A DNA stretch of 64,000 nucleotides from assembly GCA_000721275.1 (NCBI GenBank), contig JOFO01000004.1, positions 212,778 through 276,777 on the forward strand, given 5' to 3'. The translations under genes were made by a program, and so were the position numbers. The notes beneath the pieces were generated by a model. The model saw only the letters and a program-made list of their open reading frames with translations, was not told the DNA's origin and searched no databases. This stretch comes from Microtetraspora glauca (lineage in GTDB: Bacteria > Actinomycetota > Actinomycetes > Streptomycetales > Streptomycetaceae). How positions within the stretch are numbered: the first letter of the stretch is position 1; the number at the start of each line of letters is the position of its first letter. Positions 46,259 through 54,461 of the stretch are shown here, one piece after another.

Positions 46259-46882
46259 ATGACCAGCAGCCTCCTCGCCGCCGTCGTCGCCGGATTCGGC
46301 ACCGGCCTCTCCCTCATCGTCGCCATCGGCGCCCAGAACGCCTTCGTCCTGCGCCAGGGCGCGCGCAGGCACGCGGTGCTCGCGGTGGTCGCCATCTGCG
46401 CGGTGTCGGACGCGGTGCTGATCGCGCTGGGCGTGGCCGGGGTCGGGGCGGTCGTCACGGCGTGGCCGGCGGCGCTGACCGCCGTGGGCCTGGCGGGTGG
46501 CGCGTTCCTGCTCGGCTACGGACTCCTCGCCGCCCGGCGCGTCCTGCGCCCCGACCCGGCCGCCGCCCTGACCGCCGCCGGCCCTGACGCCGGCTCGGCC
46601 CGCCGGGCCGTGCTGACCTGCCTCGCGATGACCTGGCTCAATCCGCACGTCTACCTGGACACCGTGCTGCTGCTCGGCACCCTCGCCTCCGACCGCGGCG
46701 ACCTGCGCTGGGCGTTCGGCGTCGGCGCCGCGCTCGCCAGCCTCACCTGGTTCTTCGCGCTCGGCTTCGGCGCCCGGCTGCTCAGCGGCATCCTGTCCCG
46801 CCCGAAGGCGTGGCGGGTCCTGGACGGCCTGGTCGCGGCGACCATGCTGACCATGGGCGGGATGCTGGTGGCCGGCGCCTAG
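46259..46882 (+). CDS. lysE: LysE-family basic amino acid exporter
   Basis: 207 residues, six hydrophobic segments. Family motif near the start: GFGTGLSLIVAIGAQNAFVLRQ with the Gln-Asn typical of LysE/ArgO, and MTWLNPHVYLDTVLLLG in the second half. It exports lysine and/or arginine when peptide uptake raises their level, in exchange with protons. ATG 46259 is followed at once by the first membrane helix. Divergent LysG-type regulator and a good terminator downstream define a stand-alone transcript. Confidence 0.92.
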   Translation: MTSSLLAAVVAGFGTGLSLIVAIGAQNAFVLRQGARRHAVLAVVAICAVSDAVLIALGVAGVGAVVTAWPAALTAVGLAGGAFLLGYGLLAARRVLRPDPAAALTAAGPDAGSARRAVLTCLAMTWLNPHVYLDTVLLLGTLASDRGDLRWAFGVGAALASLTWFFALGFGARLLSGILSRPKAWRVLDGLVAATMLTMGGMLVAGA

Positions 46883-46922
46883 CGGACCCGTGCCGTCCGG
46901 CCATGGTGCGGACGGAACGGGA

Positions 46923-46952
46923 CGGCCCCGGAGGCAGGTGCCTCCGGGGCCG
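46923..46952. terminator. Hairpin between lysE and the convergent protease gene
   Basis: Perfect 14-bp stem (46923-46936 with 46939-46952; core GGCCCCGGAGGCA and complement), 40 bp after the lysE stop and 18 bp before the protease stop, able to work in both directions. Confidence 0.75.
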
Positions 46953-46969
46953 CGCCGTGCGTGCGCCGG

Positions 46970-49768
46970 CTAGCGCGCCGAGTAGCCGAACGCCACGCCG
47001 TTGGCCGGGAGGCCGCCGGAACCGGGCTTGTACGCGGTGGTCGGGGCGACCGTGCCGCCCTGCGTCACGTTGGACATCGGCAGCGCGTAGAGCGCGCCGG
47101 TGGCCAGCGGTCCGGAGGGCATGCCCACGTACAGCTTGGTCGCCGTGAAGTGGATCGACCGGCCCACGTACTGGTTGGCGCCCGGCGGGCCGGGGATGCC
47201 GTCGCCGTCACCGGCCTCGATCCAGCGGTCGTTCGGGCCGGCCGATCCGGCGAGCGAGAACGTGTGGACCGCACCCGCGTTCGCGGCGGTGCCCAGGTCC
47301 TCGCCGGGCGTGCCGACGGCGAGCCGCATGGACGCCACGGTGCTCACCGAGCCGGGCGCGGTGTTGACGGCGGTGAGGGCCTCGCCCATCCGGTCGCCGA
47401 CCTCCGAGGTGCCCGACACGTCGTCCTCCGCGGTGCCCTGCTTGAGCTCGCGCAGGTAGCTCCAGGTGCCGTCGGGCTTGATGCGGATCTGCACCACGCG
47501 GCCCGCGTTGGCGCGGTCCTCGGTGCCGACCGTCACGCTCTCGCCGGGCGAGCCGATCGCCAGGATCGACTCGGCGGCGGACGTGGTGCCGCTGGCCCGG
47601 AAGGGGGCCATGGCAACCGCGTAGCCGAACTGGTCGCCGGCCTCGGAGCCGCCGGAGATCGCGGCGTTGTCCTGGTCGAGCCCGGCGAGCGGCAGCGGCC
47701 GGCCGCCGGAGTCGAAGCGGTTGGCGTCGAGGATGGCGACGCCGCCGGCCTTCGCCGTGGTGCCCAGGGCCTCGTTCGGGGAGCCGATGGCGATGTAGTT
47801 CTGGTCGGCGGCCACGGACCAGCCGAACAGGTCGCCGGTCTCGGGCTCGCCCGGCACGGCCGGCGACCCCTGGTTCACGGCGAGGCTGGTGGTGCCGTGC
47901 ACGTAGAACACCGCGCCCGCCTGGGTGGCGGTGCCGATGGTCTCGCCGGGTACGCCGATGATCAGGTACGGCCGGCCGGCGTCGTTCACCGCGGCGGCGA
48001 TCCGGTGGCCCATGCGGTCGCCCGCCTCGGACGTCGAGGCCAGGAGACCGCTGGTCCCGAGGCCCTGCTCCAGGTGCGTGGCCTTCAGCGTGCCCGCGCC
48101 GAGGCCGCCGGCCGCGCCGTACAGGATGTCGACGAAGCCCGCGTTGTCGGCGGTGCCGACGGTCTCGCTCGGGGTGCCGGCGACCAGGTCGGTGAAGCCG
48201 TCCTTGTTCCAGTCGACGGTGGCGAGCGTCTCGCCGAAGTAGTCCTCCGCCTCGGAGCCGCCGGGCACCCAGTCCAGGTCCTGGCTGATCTCCGCGGTGC
48301 CCTTGCCGGCGCCGTACACGACCCGGATCAGGCCGGCCTTGGCGTCGGTGCCGACGGTGGCCTGCGGGTCGGAGATCGCGATGTCCTCCGCGCCGTCGCC
48401 GTTGAAGTCGGTCATCCCGGCCGGCTTCGGGGGAGTGCCGCCGCCGGTGACGGCGGTGCCGAGGTCGAGCCGCGGGGTGGTGGCGCCGGTGTAGACGATG
48501 CCCCGGCCGCTGCTCTTCAGCAGGGCCGTCAGGTCGGCGACGCTCTTGGTCGGGAAGGCCTGCTTCAGCACCGCGTACGCGCCGGCGACGTGCGGCGTGG
48601 CCATGGAGGTGCCGTTCTTGGCGGCGTACGCGCCGCCGGGGACGGACGAGACGATGCCGGTGCCGGGCGCGAACACGTCGAGCAGCGGGCCCCGGTTGGT
48701 GAACGCGGACAGCTCGTCGTCGTCGGTGGTCGAGCCGACCGTGACGGCGGAGGAGATGCAGCCGGGCATGCTCACCGCGTCGGTGTGCCCGTTGTTGCCG
48801 GCCGCGATCACGGTGGCCACGCCGGCGGTCAGCAGGTTGTCCACGAGCTGCTTGCGCAGGTCGGTGTCGCAGGGGGTGGTGTAACGCCCGTTGCCGAGGC
48901 TGAGGTTGGCGGCCACGATCGGCGTGCCGGCCTGCTTGAGCTTCAGCACGTGCTCCAGGCCCTTCAGCTGGGCGCTCTGGAAGCTGCCCACGCAGGGGGC
49001 GGCACCACCGCAGAACTCCTCGGTGGTGAACTGGCTGAAGACCTGGACGGCGACGATCTGGGCGGCGGGCGCCACGCCGGTCTTGGGCGCGCCGGCGAGG
49101 CCGGTGCCGTTGCCCGCGGCGATGCCGGCCACGTGGGTGCCGTGGTCGCAGGCGGCCATGGTCGCGCAGGGCCCGGCCGAGGTGTCGGCGGCGCCGGTGC
49201 CCACCTGGGCGTCGGTGCCGTTGGGGCAGAGGCTCGCGATGCCGCTCTCGGGGTCGCTCGGCGAGAAGCACGCCTCGGCCACGACCCGGCCCTTCAGGAA
49301 CGGGTGGCCGGTCTCGACTCCGGTGTCCAGGACGGCGATCGCCTGGCCGGTGCCGGTCTTGCCCGCCGCGATGGCGTCGTCGCCGCCGATCAGCGGGACG
49401 CTCTGGTCGAGGGTCGGCGGCTCGACCTTGTCCTCGGTGACGCTGACGACGCCCGGCTTGGCGGCGAGCGAGTCGAGTCCGGCCCGGTCCACCGTGAGGG
49501 TGACCACGGGGACGGTCTCGAACTCCTGCTTCTTCTCGCCGGCGGTGGCCGCGTCGGCGACGTCCGCCAGGCTCTCCGTGACGACGTTGACGCGGACCGT
49601 GCCGCCGGTCGCCGTCCGGTCGTAGAGCGGCGGGTCGACCGGGTCGGTCGTGGCGCCGGCCGCCGCGGCGGCGGTCTGCGGGGTCGTGGCGTGGGCCGGT
49701 ATCGCGGCGACGCCGAGGGTCACGGCCGTCATCGCGGTGACGACCGTCGCCCAGATCGTTCTCTTCAT
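46970..49768 (-). CDS. Secreted subtilisin-family (S8) protease with FG-GAP repeats
   Basis: 932 residues. Signal peptide about 1-27 (ends AIPAHA). Propeptide to about 120 with the inhibitor-I9-like VVTLTVDRAGLDSLAAKPGV. The catalytic domain has Asp148 (AVLDTG), His209 (DHGTHVAG), oxyanion Asn325 (AAGNNG) and Ser388 (NGTSMATPH). From about 440 to the end come seven or so integrin-like FG-GAP units (DFNGDGAEDIAISDP, DWNKDGFTDLVAGTP, repeated GSEAEDYFG / SEAGDRMGH), each with a Ca2+-binding DxNxDG-type loop in some copies, forming a beta-propeller for surface or substrate binding. It should degrade extracellular protein. Full length and all residues intact. Confidence 0.92.
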   Translation of the reverse strand: MKRTIWATVVTAMTAVTLGVAAIPAHATTPQTAAAAAGATTDPVDPPLYDRTATGGTVRVNVVTESLADVADAATAGEKKQEFETVPVVTLTVDRAGLDSLAAKPGVVSVTEDKVEPPTLDQSVPLIGGDDAIAAGKTGTGQAIAVLDTGVETGHPFLKGRVVAEACFSPSDPESGIASLCPNGTDAQVGTGAADTSAGPCATMAACDHGTHVAGIAAGNGTGLAGAPKTGVAPAAQIVAVQVFSQFTTEEFCGGAAPCVGSFQSAQLKGLEHVLKLKQAGTPIVAANLSLGNGRYTTPCDTDLRKQLVDNLLTAGVATVIAAGNNGHTDAVSMPGCISSAVTVGSTTDDDELSAFTNRGPLLDVFAPGTGIVSSVPGGAYAAKNGTSMATPHVAGAYAVLKQAFPTKSVADLTALLKSSGRGIVYTGATTPRLDLGTAVTGGGTPPKPAGMTDFNGDGAEDIAISDPQATVGTDAKAGLIRVVYGAGKGTAEISQDLDWVPGGSEAEDYFGETLATVDWNKDGFTDLVAGTPSETVGTADNAGFVDILYGAAGGLGAGTLKATHLEQGLGTSGLLASTSEAGDRMGHRIAAAVNDAGRPYLIIGVPGETIGTATQAGAVFYVHGTTSLAVNQGSPAVPGEPETGDLFGWSVAADQNYIAIGSPNEALGTTAKAGGVAILDANRFDSGGRPLPLAGLDQDNAAISGGSEAGDQFGYAVAMAPFRASGTTSAAESILAIGSPGESVTVGTEDRANAGRVVQIRIKPDGTWSYLRELKQGTAEDDVSGTSEVGDRMGEALTAVNTAPGSVSTVASMRLAVGTPGEDLGTAANAGAVHTFSLAGSAGPNDRWIEAGDGDGIPGPPGANQYVGRSIHFTATKLYVGMPSGPLATGALYALPMSNVTQGGTVAPTTAYKPGSGGLPANGVAFGYSAR

Positions 49769-49853
49769 CGTGCCTCGGTGAGCGCAGGGGGCGCGTCAGG
49801 GCGCAGCCCGGGGAGCGGGAGGATTGCGGGGGCGGCGAGGGCCCCTGGTGGAG

Positions 49854-49890
49854 CGGGCCGGGCGGCGGAAGGGGTCCGCCGCCCGGCCCG
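49854..49890 (-). terminator. Terminator of the RHS-phospholipase gene
   Basis: 16-bp perfect stem (49854-49869 with 49875-49890; core GGGCCGGGCGGCGGA) and 5-base loop, 15 bp beyond the stop at 49906. Confidence 0.8.
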
Positions 49891-49905
49891 TTAGGGCGAG
49901 TGCGA

Positions 49906-51558
49906 TCAGGTCGCGTTGGCGCCGTTCTTCGGGTTGCCCTTCCACGCCACGGCCTTCAGGTAGACGTAGGCGTAGGAGTTGCAGCGCCAGCGCACGAAGA
50001 TGTTGTACGCCTTGCAGCTGTGCGTCTTCATCGTGGTGTAGAAGGCGTTGTCGACGTTCGACTTCTTGCTGCGGTCGAGGTAGTACTTGTAGCCCTTGTA
50101 CGTGTTGCCGATCAGGCCGTAGCCGTAGTCGTGGGTGTCACACGCGGCGCGGAAGTTGAAGCCGCCCGGGCGGCTGATGTTCGGGCCGGGGGTGCTGCAG
50201 CCGTCGTTGCGGATGCCCGCCACGCGGAAGTTGGTCGGCGTGTACCGGAAGACCGGCCAGTGCCAGCCGTAGTGCGCGGCCCAGGCGACGCAGCCGCGGT
50301 TGAGGTACCACATCCACTCGGTGGCGCGGTTGCAGTAGCGCGGGTACGCCTGCGGGTCGGTGATCTCACCGGTGGTGAAGTCGCCGGCCGGGGGCGCGGT
50401 CGCGGTGCCGTCGCCGGCCGGGCCCTGCAGCGGCTCGGTGGAGGACGGCAGGTCGGTGCCGACGGGCGCGGCGTTCGGGGCGGCCGAGTCGGCCGGGAAG
50501 GTCAGGTCCCATTCACCGCCGGACGGCGAGGCGATGTCGGAGACACGGCCCGTGGTGTCGTAGGCGTACGAGGCGACCGGGTCGGTGCCCTCGACCGGGT
50601 TGGTCACGTTGCGCAGCAGGCCCGAGGCGTCGTACGCGTAGCGCGCCAGGGTCTGGGTGGTGGCGCCGGACGTGAGGACGATCTCCTTGGCGCGGCCCGT
50701 GTACTCGCCGAGCGCGGTGGAGGTGGCCGTGGTCGCGGTCGAGTAGCGGACCGTCACCGACTGCGCGGGGGCGTCGGCGGTGGCGGGCTCGCTGACCGTG
50801 GAGACCCGGCCCTTGGTGTCGTACGTGATGGTGGCGGTGGCGCCGTCGGCGAGGTTGCCGAGGCTGGTGACCCGCCACTTGTCGGTGCCGGGCGCCACCT
50901 GCTTCCAGTTGTACGTGGCGGTGAGGCCGGCGACCCCGACGGGCGAACCGGCGTCCGCGTCGCCGGTCACGTCGGTGTCCGGAGTGCCGGTGGCCGCGGC
51001 GAGGGTCTCGACCGCGGTGGTCACCAGGGTGCCGGTGGCCTCGTTGTACGTCGTGGTCTCGGTCAGCTTGTCGCCGCCGGCCGTCTCGTACTTCTTGACG
51101 CCGCCGCCGCTCGGGTAGTCGACGCTGCTCTTCAGCGCGTACGAGACGGAGACCTTGGCGTCGAGGTCGGTGACGACGACGGAGTCGGCCTTCTGCTCCA
51201 GCTTGCGGTTGATCTGGCCGCCGAGGAAGCCGGCCTCCCAGCCGGGGCCGAAGACGCCCTGGTCCGGGCGGGTGGCGGGCGCCGACTCGGGCCGGGCGAC
51301 GCCGTCCGCGCCCTCGGTCACCGTGTGGGTACGGCCCATGAGGCCCTCGGCCACATCGGTCTCGTACAGCTCGAAGGACTTCTCCGCGGTGGAGTACAGG
51401 CCGGGACCGACCTGCTGGATCTCCCCGTCGGCCAGCGGCGGGTCGACGGTGGTGGCCGCGGCCTGCGGCTGCTGGAAGACGGCGGCTCCGGCGCTCGGCT
51501 GCGGAAGCATGAGCGCCATGGAGAGCGCGGCCATGACAGGCAGGGCTGTCTTGCGCAC
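49906..51558 (-). CDS. Secreted RHS-type protein with C-terminal phospholipase A2 domain
   Basis: 550 residues. Signal peptide about 1-25 (ends PSAGA). The middle holds short YD/RHS-like repeats (ATITYDTKGRVSTVSEP, ARYAYDASGLLRNVTNP, ASYAYDTTGRVSDIASP). From about 415 comes a prokaryotic phospholipase A2 domain: RYCNRATEWMWYLNRGC, then CSTPGPNISRPGGFNFRAAC and the active-site THDYGYG with His476-Asp477, plus the late Cys pair. The Streptomyces secreted PLA2 has the same CxxHDYG layout and needs Ca2+. So this is a phospholipase presented at the end of a small RHS scaffold, either a toxin or a secreted lipase. No immunity gene is evident downstream; the next gene is the protease. Confidence 0.87.
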   Translation of the reverse strand: MRKTALPVMAALSMALMLPQPSAGAAVFQQPQAAATTVDPPLADGEIQQVGPGLYSTAEKSFELYETDVAEGLMGRTHTVTEGADGVARPESAPATRPDQGVFGPGWEAGFLGGQINRKLEQKADSVVVTDLDAKVSVSYALKSSVDYPSGGGVKKYETAGGDKLTETTTYNEATGTLVTTAVETLAAATGTPDTDVTGDADAGSPVGVAGLTATYNWKQVAPGTDKWRVTSLGNLADGATATITYDTKGRVSTVSEPATADAPAQSVTVRYSTATTATSTALGEYTGRAKEIVLTSGATTQTLARYAYDASGLLRNVTNPVEGTDPVASYAYDTTGRVSDIASPSGGEWDLTFPADSAAPNAAPVGTDLPSSTEPLQGPAGDGTATAPPAGDFTTGEITDPQAYPRYCNRATEWMWYLNRGCVAWAAHYGWHWPVFRYTPTNFRVAGIRNDGCSTPGPNISRPGGFNFRAACDTHDYGYGLIGNTYKGYKYYLDRSKKSNVDNAFYTTMKTHSCKAYNIFVRWRCNSYAYVYLKAVAWKGNPKNGANAT

Positions 51559-51601
51559 GAGTCCCCCCTCGTGTCGTAGGTGTGTTGCTTGATCGCTGCG
51601 G

Positions 51602-51631
51602 AACGTAGACCCGCGCTGATCATGGCGACAA
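51602..51631 (-). promoter_or_regulatory. Predicted promoter of the RHS-phospholipase gene
   Basis: On the minus strand TTGTCG (51626-51631) and TACGTT (51602-51607) are spaced 18 bp, about 45 bp before the start at 51558. Confidence 0.4.
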
Positions 51632-51905
51632 GTGGTCTGTAGGGAAACGAACTTGGTTCTGGTTCCTTGCAGCAGTGAAGAAGTGCCGTGCGGGGGACGG
51701 GGTTTGAGTACGCGTACTCATGTGGCGGAACCGGCCCCGGCCCAACACTGGGCGCATGACGCGAACAAGGCCCCGGACCAGGCAAGTTGACCGCGCGGCG
51801 CGCCGCTTCCGCGGCGTCCCGGCGCTGACGGTCCTCGCCGCTCCGGGTCTTGCCGCGAGCGACGGCGGGCGGCCGGTGGCGCGGAGGTGCGGGAGCGTGT
51901 CCGCC

Positions 51906-51968
51906 GATGCCGCCACTACCGGCAGTGATGCCGCCGTGACCGGCAATGATGCCGCTCTCGCGGCGCCT
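51906..51968. repeat. Three 21-bp tandem repeats
   Basis: Three copies of a unit starting GATGCCGC, of which the first two share an ACCGGCA segment, begin at 51906, 51927 and 51948. The third copy is degraded. Confidence 0.6.
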
Positions 51969-52074
51969 GGGCGCGGTCCGCGCGGCCGACGGGAGCGGGT
52001 GGGGGCCGGCCGGTGCGGCGCACTCACCGGCAGTCCCTTCGCGCAGGCAAATCACCCTCGCCGGAAGTCGATCC

Positions 52075-52094
52075 CGTGTGAACGAGGTCACACG
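52075..52094. promoter_or_regulatory. CRP-like operator
   Basis: CGTGTGA-ACGAGG-TCACACG contains TGTGA-N6-TCACA exactly, the consensus of Crp-family proteins. It has 7-bp perfect arms. It is not directly in front of any assigned gene: the nearest start reading away from it is at 51558, over 500 bp off on the minus strand. Confidence 0.55.
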
Positions 52095-52274
52095 TTCGAT
52101 CTCATTCTCGGTGATGATTCAACAACATCACGTGACGATGAATGGGAGATAGTGTCCTAAATCGGTGCTGTAGAGGCGAGTTGGGGGCCGTCGGGCCATT
52201 GAGGGCAGTTGTTCGCAGGGTGTGTCAGATCGATTGCGTCAGCAATCGGCCATGTGTTCGCTCGTGGCTGGATC

Positions 52275-54179
52275 TCACCTGTGCCGGACCGGTGGACTGC
52301 CCTCCGGCGCGTCGCCGAGGAGTTCCGCCAGGCCGCGCCGGGTGGTCGCGATCACGACGCGGTCCGTGGGGTGGAGGACGTGGCCCGGGTGCAGGTCCCA
52401 GAGGAGGGAAGGGTGGCGGGTGTCGTGACCGGTGTGCGCGAGGTCCGGCGAGCGGAGCTCCGGGCGGGTGATGTCCAGCGCGATGACCCGCCACGCACCC
52501 GGCCGGAACGCCTCCGCGACGGTCCGGCCCTCCAGCTGCGGATGCCCCGCGACGACGAGCGCCGCGACCAGCAGCACCTTCCGCTCGACGGAGACCGCAC
52601 CCAGGATCTGACGGCCCATCATGGCCCCCGCGAACGCCGGGGCGGCGAGGTGCGTGACGCTGCGGCTGCGGGTGACCGCGTCCGGGTGCGCGGCCCGCAG
52701 CGTGCGGTAGACGGCAGCGGCGAAGTCGTCGTCGTACAGGCGCAGCGCCACCCGCAGGTCGCCGCGGAGCGCCCGGGCCGCGAGCGTCGCCTCCAGATTG
52801 GTGGTGTCCGAGCTGGTCAGGGCCAGCAGCGCGTCGGCCCGCCGGATCCGGGCCGCGTCGAGGACGCCGTCCTCGGTGACGTCCCCCAGGACCACCGGCA
52901 CGCCCAGGTCGCGGGCCAGCGCGATGCCGCGCGCGTCCGGGTCCTGCTCCACGCACACCACCGGGACGTCCAGCTCCCGCAGCCGGGCCAGGACCCGGGC
53001 GCCGATCTTGCCGAGACCCAGCAGCACGACGTGCCCGGACAGGACGCGCGGCGGGCGGCGCAGCGCTCCGGTCGTACGGAACACGCCGAGCGCCTCCAGG
53101 GCGCCCGCGACGAGCAGCGGCAGCAGGGCGAGACCCAGCAGACCGGACAGGAGCTGGAGGACCTGCCGGGTCCGCGACTCGTCCAGCGCCGGGTCGTTGA
53201 TCGAGAACAGGTCCAGCAGGGTCAGGTACGCCGCGTGGACGGGGTCGGCGTCGGTCAGCGCCGCGGTGGTGGCGGTGAGGCCCACCACCGCCGCGACGAT
53301 GCCGGCGAGCGACCAGCGCAGCCGCGCGGAGAACACCTCGCCGAGCGGGGCGCCGCGCCGGGCGAGCCGCCGCGGCGGCGGCACCGGGCCCGTACGCCGG
53401 ACCGTTTCGAGGACGACGGTGCCGCGCCCGGCCGAGCCCCGCACGGCCCGGTCGTCCGGCAGCAGCTCCGGCCCCTGCGCGCCGCTCGCCTCCGAGCCCT
53501 CGCTGCCGGACGGGTCGGCCGGGGTGGACGACAGCAGGGCCAGGGTGCACAGGCCCGGGTCGGGCACCTCGCCCCGGGCGGACGGCGGGCGTTCGGCCGC
53601 GCGCAGCAGCAGACCGTCGGCCTGGAGGACCTTGTTGGTGTCGGCGACGGCGGTCGCCACCAGCGCCGGCGCGGCGGTGTCCGCGTCGGAGAGCACGGTG
53701 GTGGACGCGTCGAGGACGGCGCGGTCGCCGCCCGGCGCGGCCACCAGGGCGGCCTGGTCGAGCAGCTCCTCCAGATGGTGGCCGAGCTTCCGGTTGTACA
53801 TGCGGACGACGAGCCGCAGCCCCGGGTTGAGCCGGCGCGCGGCGAGCGCGGCCCGCAGGTTCGTCTCGTCGTCCTCGTACAGCAGCGCGAGCGCGGCGGC
53901 CCGGTCCACTCCGGCCCGGAGCAGCACCGACGCCGTCGGCCTCTCCGCCGTCTCCACGCGCACGGGCAGCACCCCGCCGGAGGAGTCGGGCCGGTCGGTG
54001 GCGGGCGGACCGGCCGCCTGCTCCTCCGCCTCGTCGGCGGGGACGACGAGCACCACCCGCCGGCGGTACACCTCCCGCAGCTCCACCGCGAGCCGCCGCG
54101 ACAGCCCGTCGTCCCCGCACACCACCATGTGCCCGCCGGCCTCCTGCGGAGTCCGCCCCTGACCCGGTACCGCGACCAT
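52275..54179 (-). CDS. Membrane protein with two RCK/TrkA-N domains, K+ channel-like
   Basis: 634 residues. First NAD-binding TrkA-N domain (HMVVCGDDGLSRRLAVELRE, LRLVVRMYNRKLGHHLEELL) at about 15-200. Then an Ala/Pro/Ser-rich linker and two or three membrane segments (LRWSLAGIVAAVVGLTATTA, VLQLLSGLLGLALLPLLVAG; about 285-380) with YLTLLDLFSINDPALDESR between them instead of a TVGYG filter. The second TrkA-N domain (HVVLLGLGKIGARVLARLRE, VCVEQDPDARGIALARDLGV) is followed by a TrkA-C-like end. The layout resembles CASTOR/POLLUX-like channels. With no classical filter, ion type is open. A 28-bp element at 54288-54315, also found before the flotillin genes, lies 110 bp upstream. Confidence 0.8.
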   Translation of the reverse strand: MVAVPGQGRTPQEAGGHMVVCGDDGLSRRLAVELREVYRRRVVLVVPADEAEEQAAGPPATDRPDSSGGVLPVRVETAERPTASVLLRAGVDRAAALALLYEDDETNLRAALAARRLNPGLRLVVRMYNRKLGHHLEELLDQAALVAAPGGDRAVLDASTTVLSDADTAAPALVATAVADTNKVLQADGLLLRAAERPPSARGEVPDPGLCTLALLSSTPADPSGSEGSEASGAQGPELLPDDRAVRGSAGRGTVVLETVRRTGPVPPPRRLARRGAPLGEVFSARLRWSLAGIVAAVVGLTATTAALTDADPVHAAYLTLLDLFSINDPALDESRTRQVLQLLSGLLGLALLPLLVAGALEALGVFRTTGALRRPPRVLSGHVVLLGLGKIGARVLARLRELDVPVVCVEQDPDARGIALARDLGVPVVLGDVTEDGVLDAARIRRADALLALTSSDTTNLEATLAARALRGDLRVALRLYDDDFAAAVYRTLRAAHPDAVTRSRSVTHLAAPAFAGAMMGRQILGAVSVERKVLLVAALVVAGHPQLEGRTVAEAFRPGAWRVIALDITRPELRSPDLAHTGHDTRHPSLLWDLHPGHVLHPTDRVVIATTRRGLAELLGDAPEGSPPVRHR

Positions 54180-54287
54180 GTCCCCACCCCCGTGGCGCGC
54201 GCCGTGACCGCCCGTCCGGCCACCGTCCCGTTCCCGCCGCCCCCGCCATCGTGGCAGGCCGGGGCGGAGGCGTTCACTGCCGGAGGA

Positions 54288-54315
54288 CGGCAGTCTTGAC
54301 GCGTTCTTGATGCCG
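54288..54315 (-). promoter_or_regulatory. 28-bp shared element upstream of the RCK gene
   Basis: Read on the minus strand it begins CGGCATCAAGAACGCG and continues TCAAGACTGCCG. It is identical over 28 bases to 55546-55573 before the flotillin unit, and has the same orientation to its gene. Two TCAAGA units are 11 bp apart, the spacing of OmpR/PhoB-type response-regulator boxes. KdpE is an obvious candidate binder, unproven. Confidence 0.7.
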
Positions 54316-54461
54316 CGGGAGCGAGCGCCGGGGTGCGCGCCGGTGCGGGTGGCCGGCCGCGGCCCGCCGGGTCCGGGCACCGCCGGGGTCGGCGCGCCAC
54401 CGCCCTGACCAGTAGGATCATGCGTTCGCGGCCGTCCGCGGCGAGCACCAGGGGCGGGGAG

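Larger units (their letters stand above)
51632..52274. other. Gene-poor region with regulatory-looking palindromes
   Basis: No convincing gene in about 640 bp. One frame (51720-52160, +) is open but has no recognisable family. Visible: a 21-bp tandem repeat at 51906, a CRP-like palindrome at 52075, a GTGATG-N9-CATCAC inverted repeat at 52111-52131, and a CGATTGC-GTCA-GCAATCG hairpin at 52231-52248. The last 200 bp are clearly AT-richer than their surroundings, suggesting a promoter or a decayed gene. Confidence 0.45.

Noticed and set aside
51720..52160. 146-codon ORF in the gene-poor region
   Set aside because: Partly built on a 21-bp tandem repeat, no ribosome site, runs through palindromic DNA, no family recognised.
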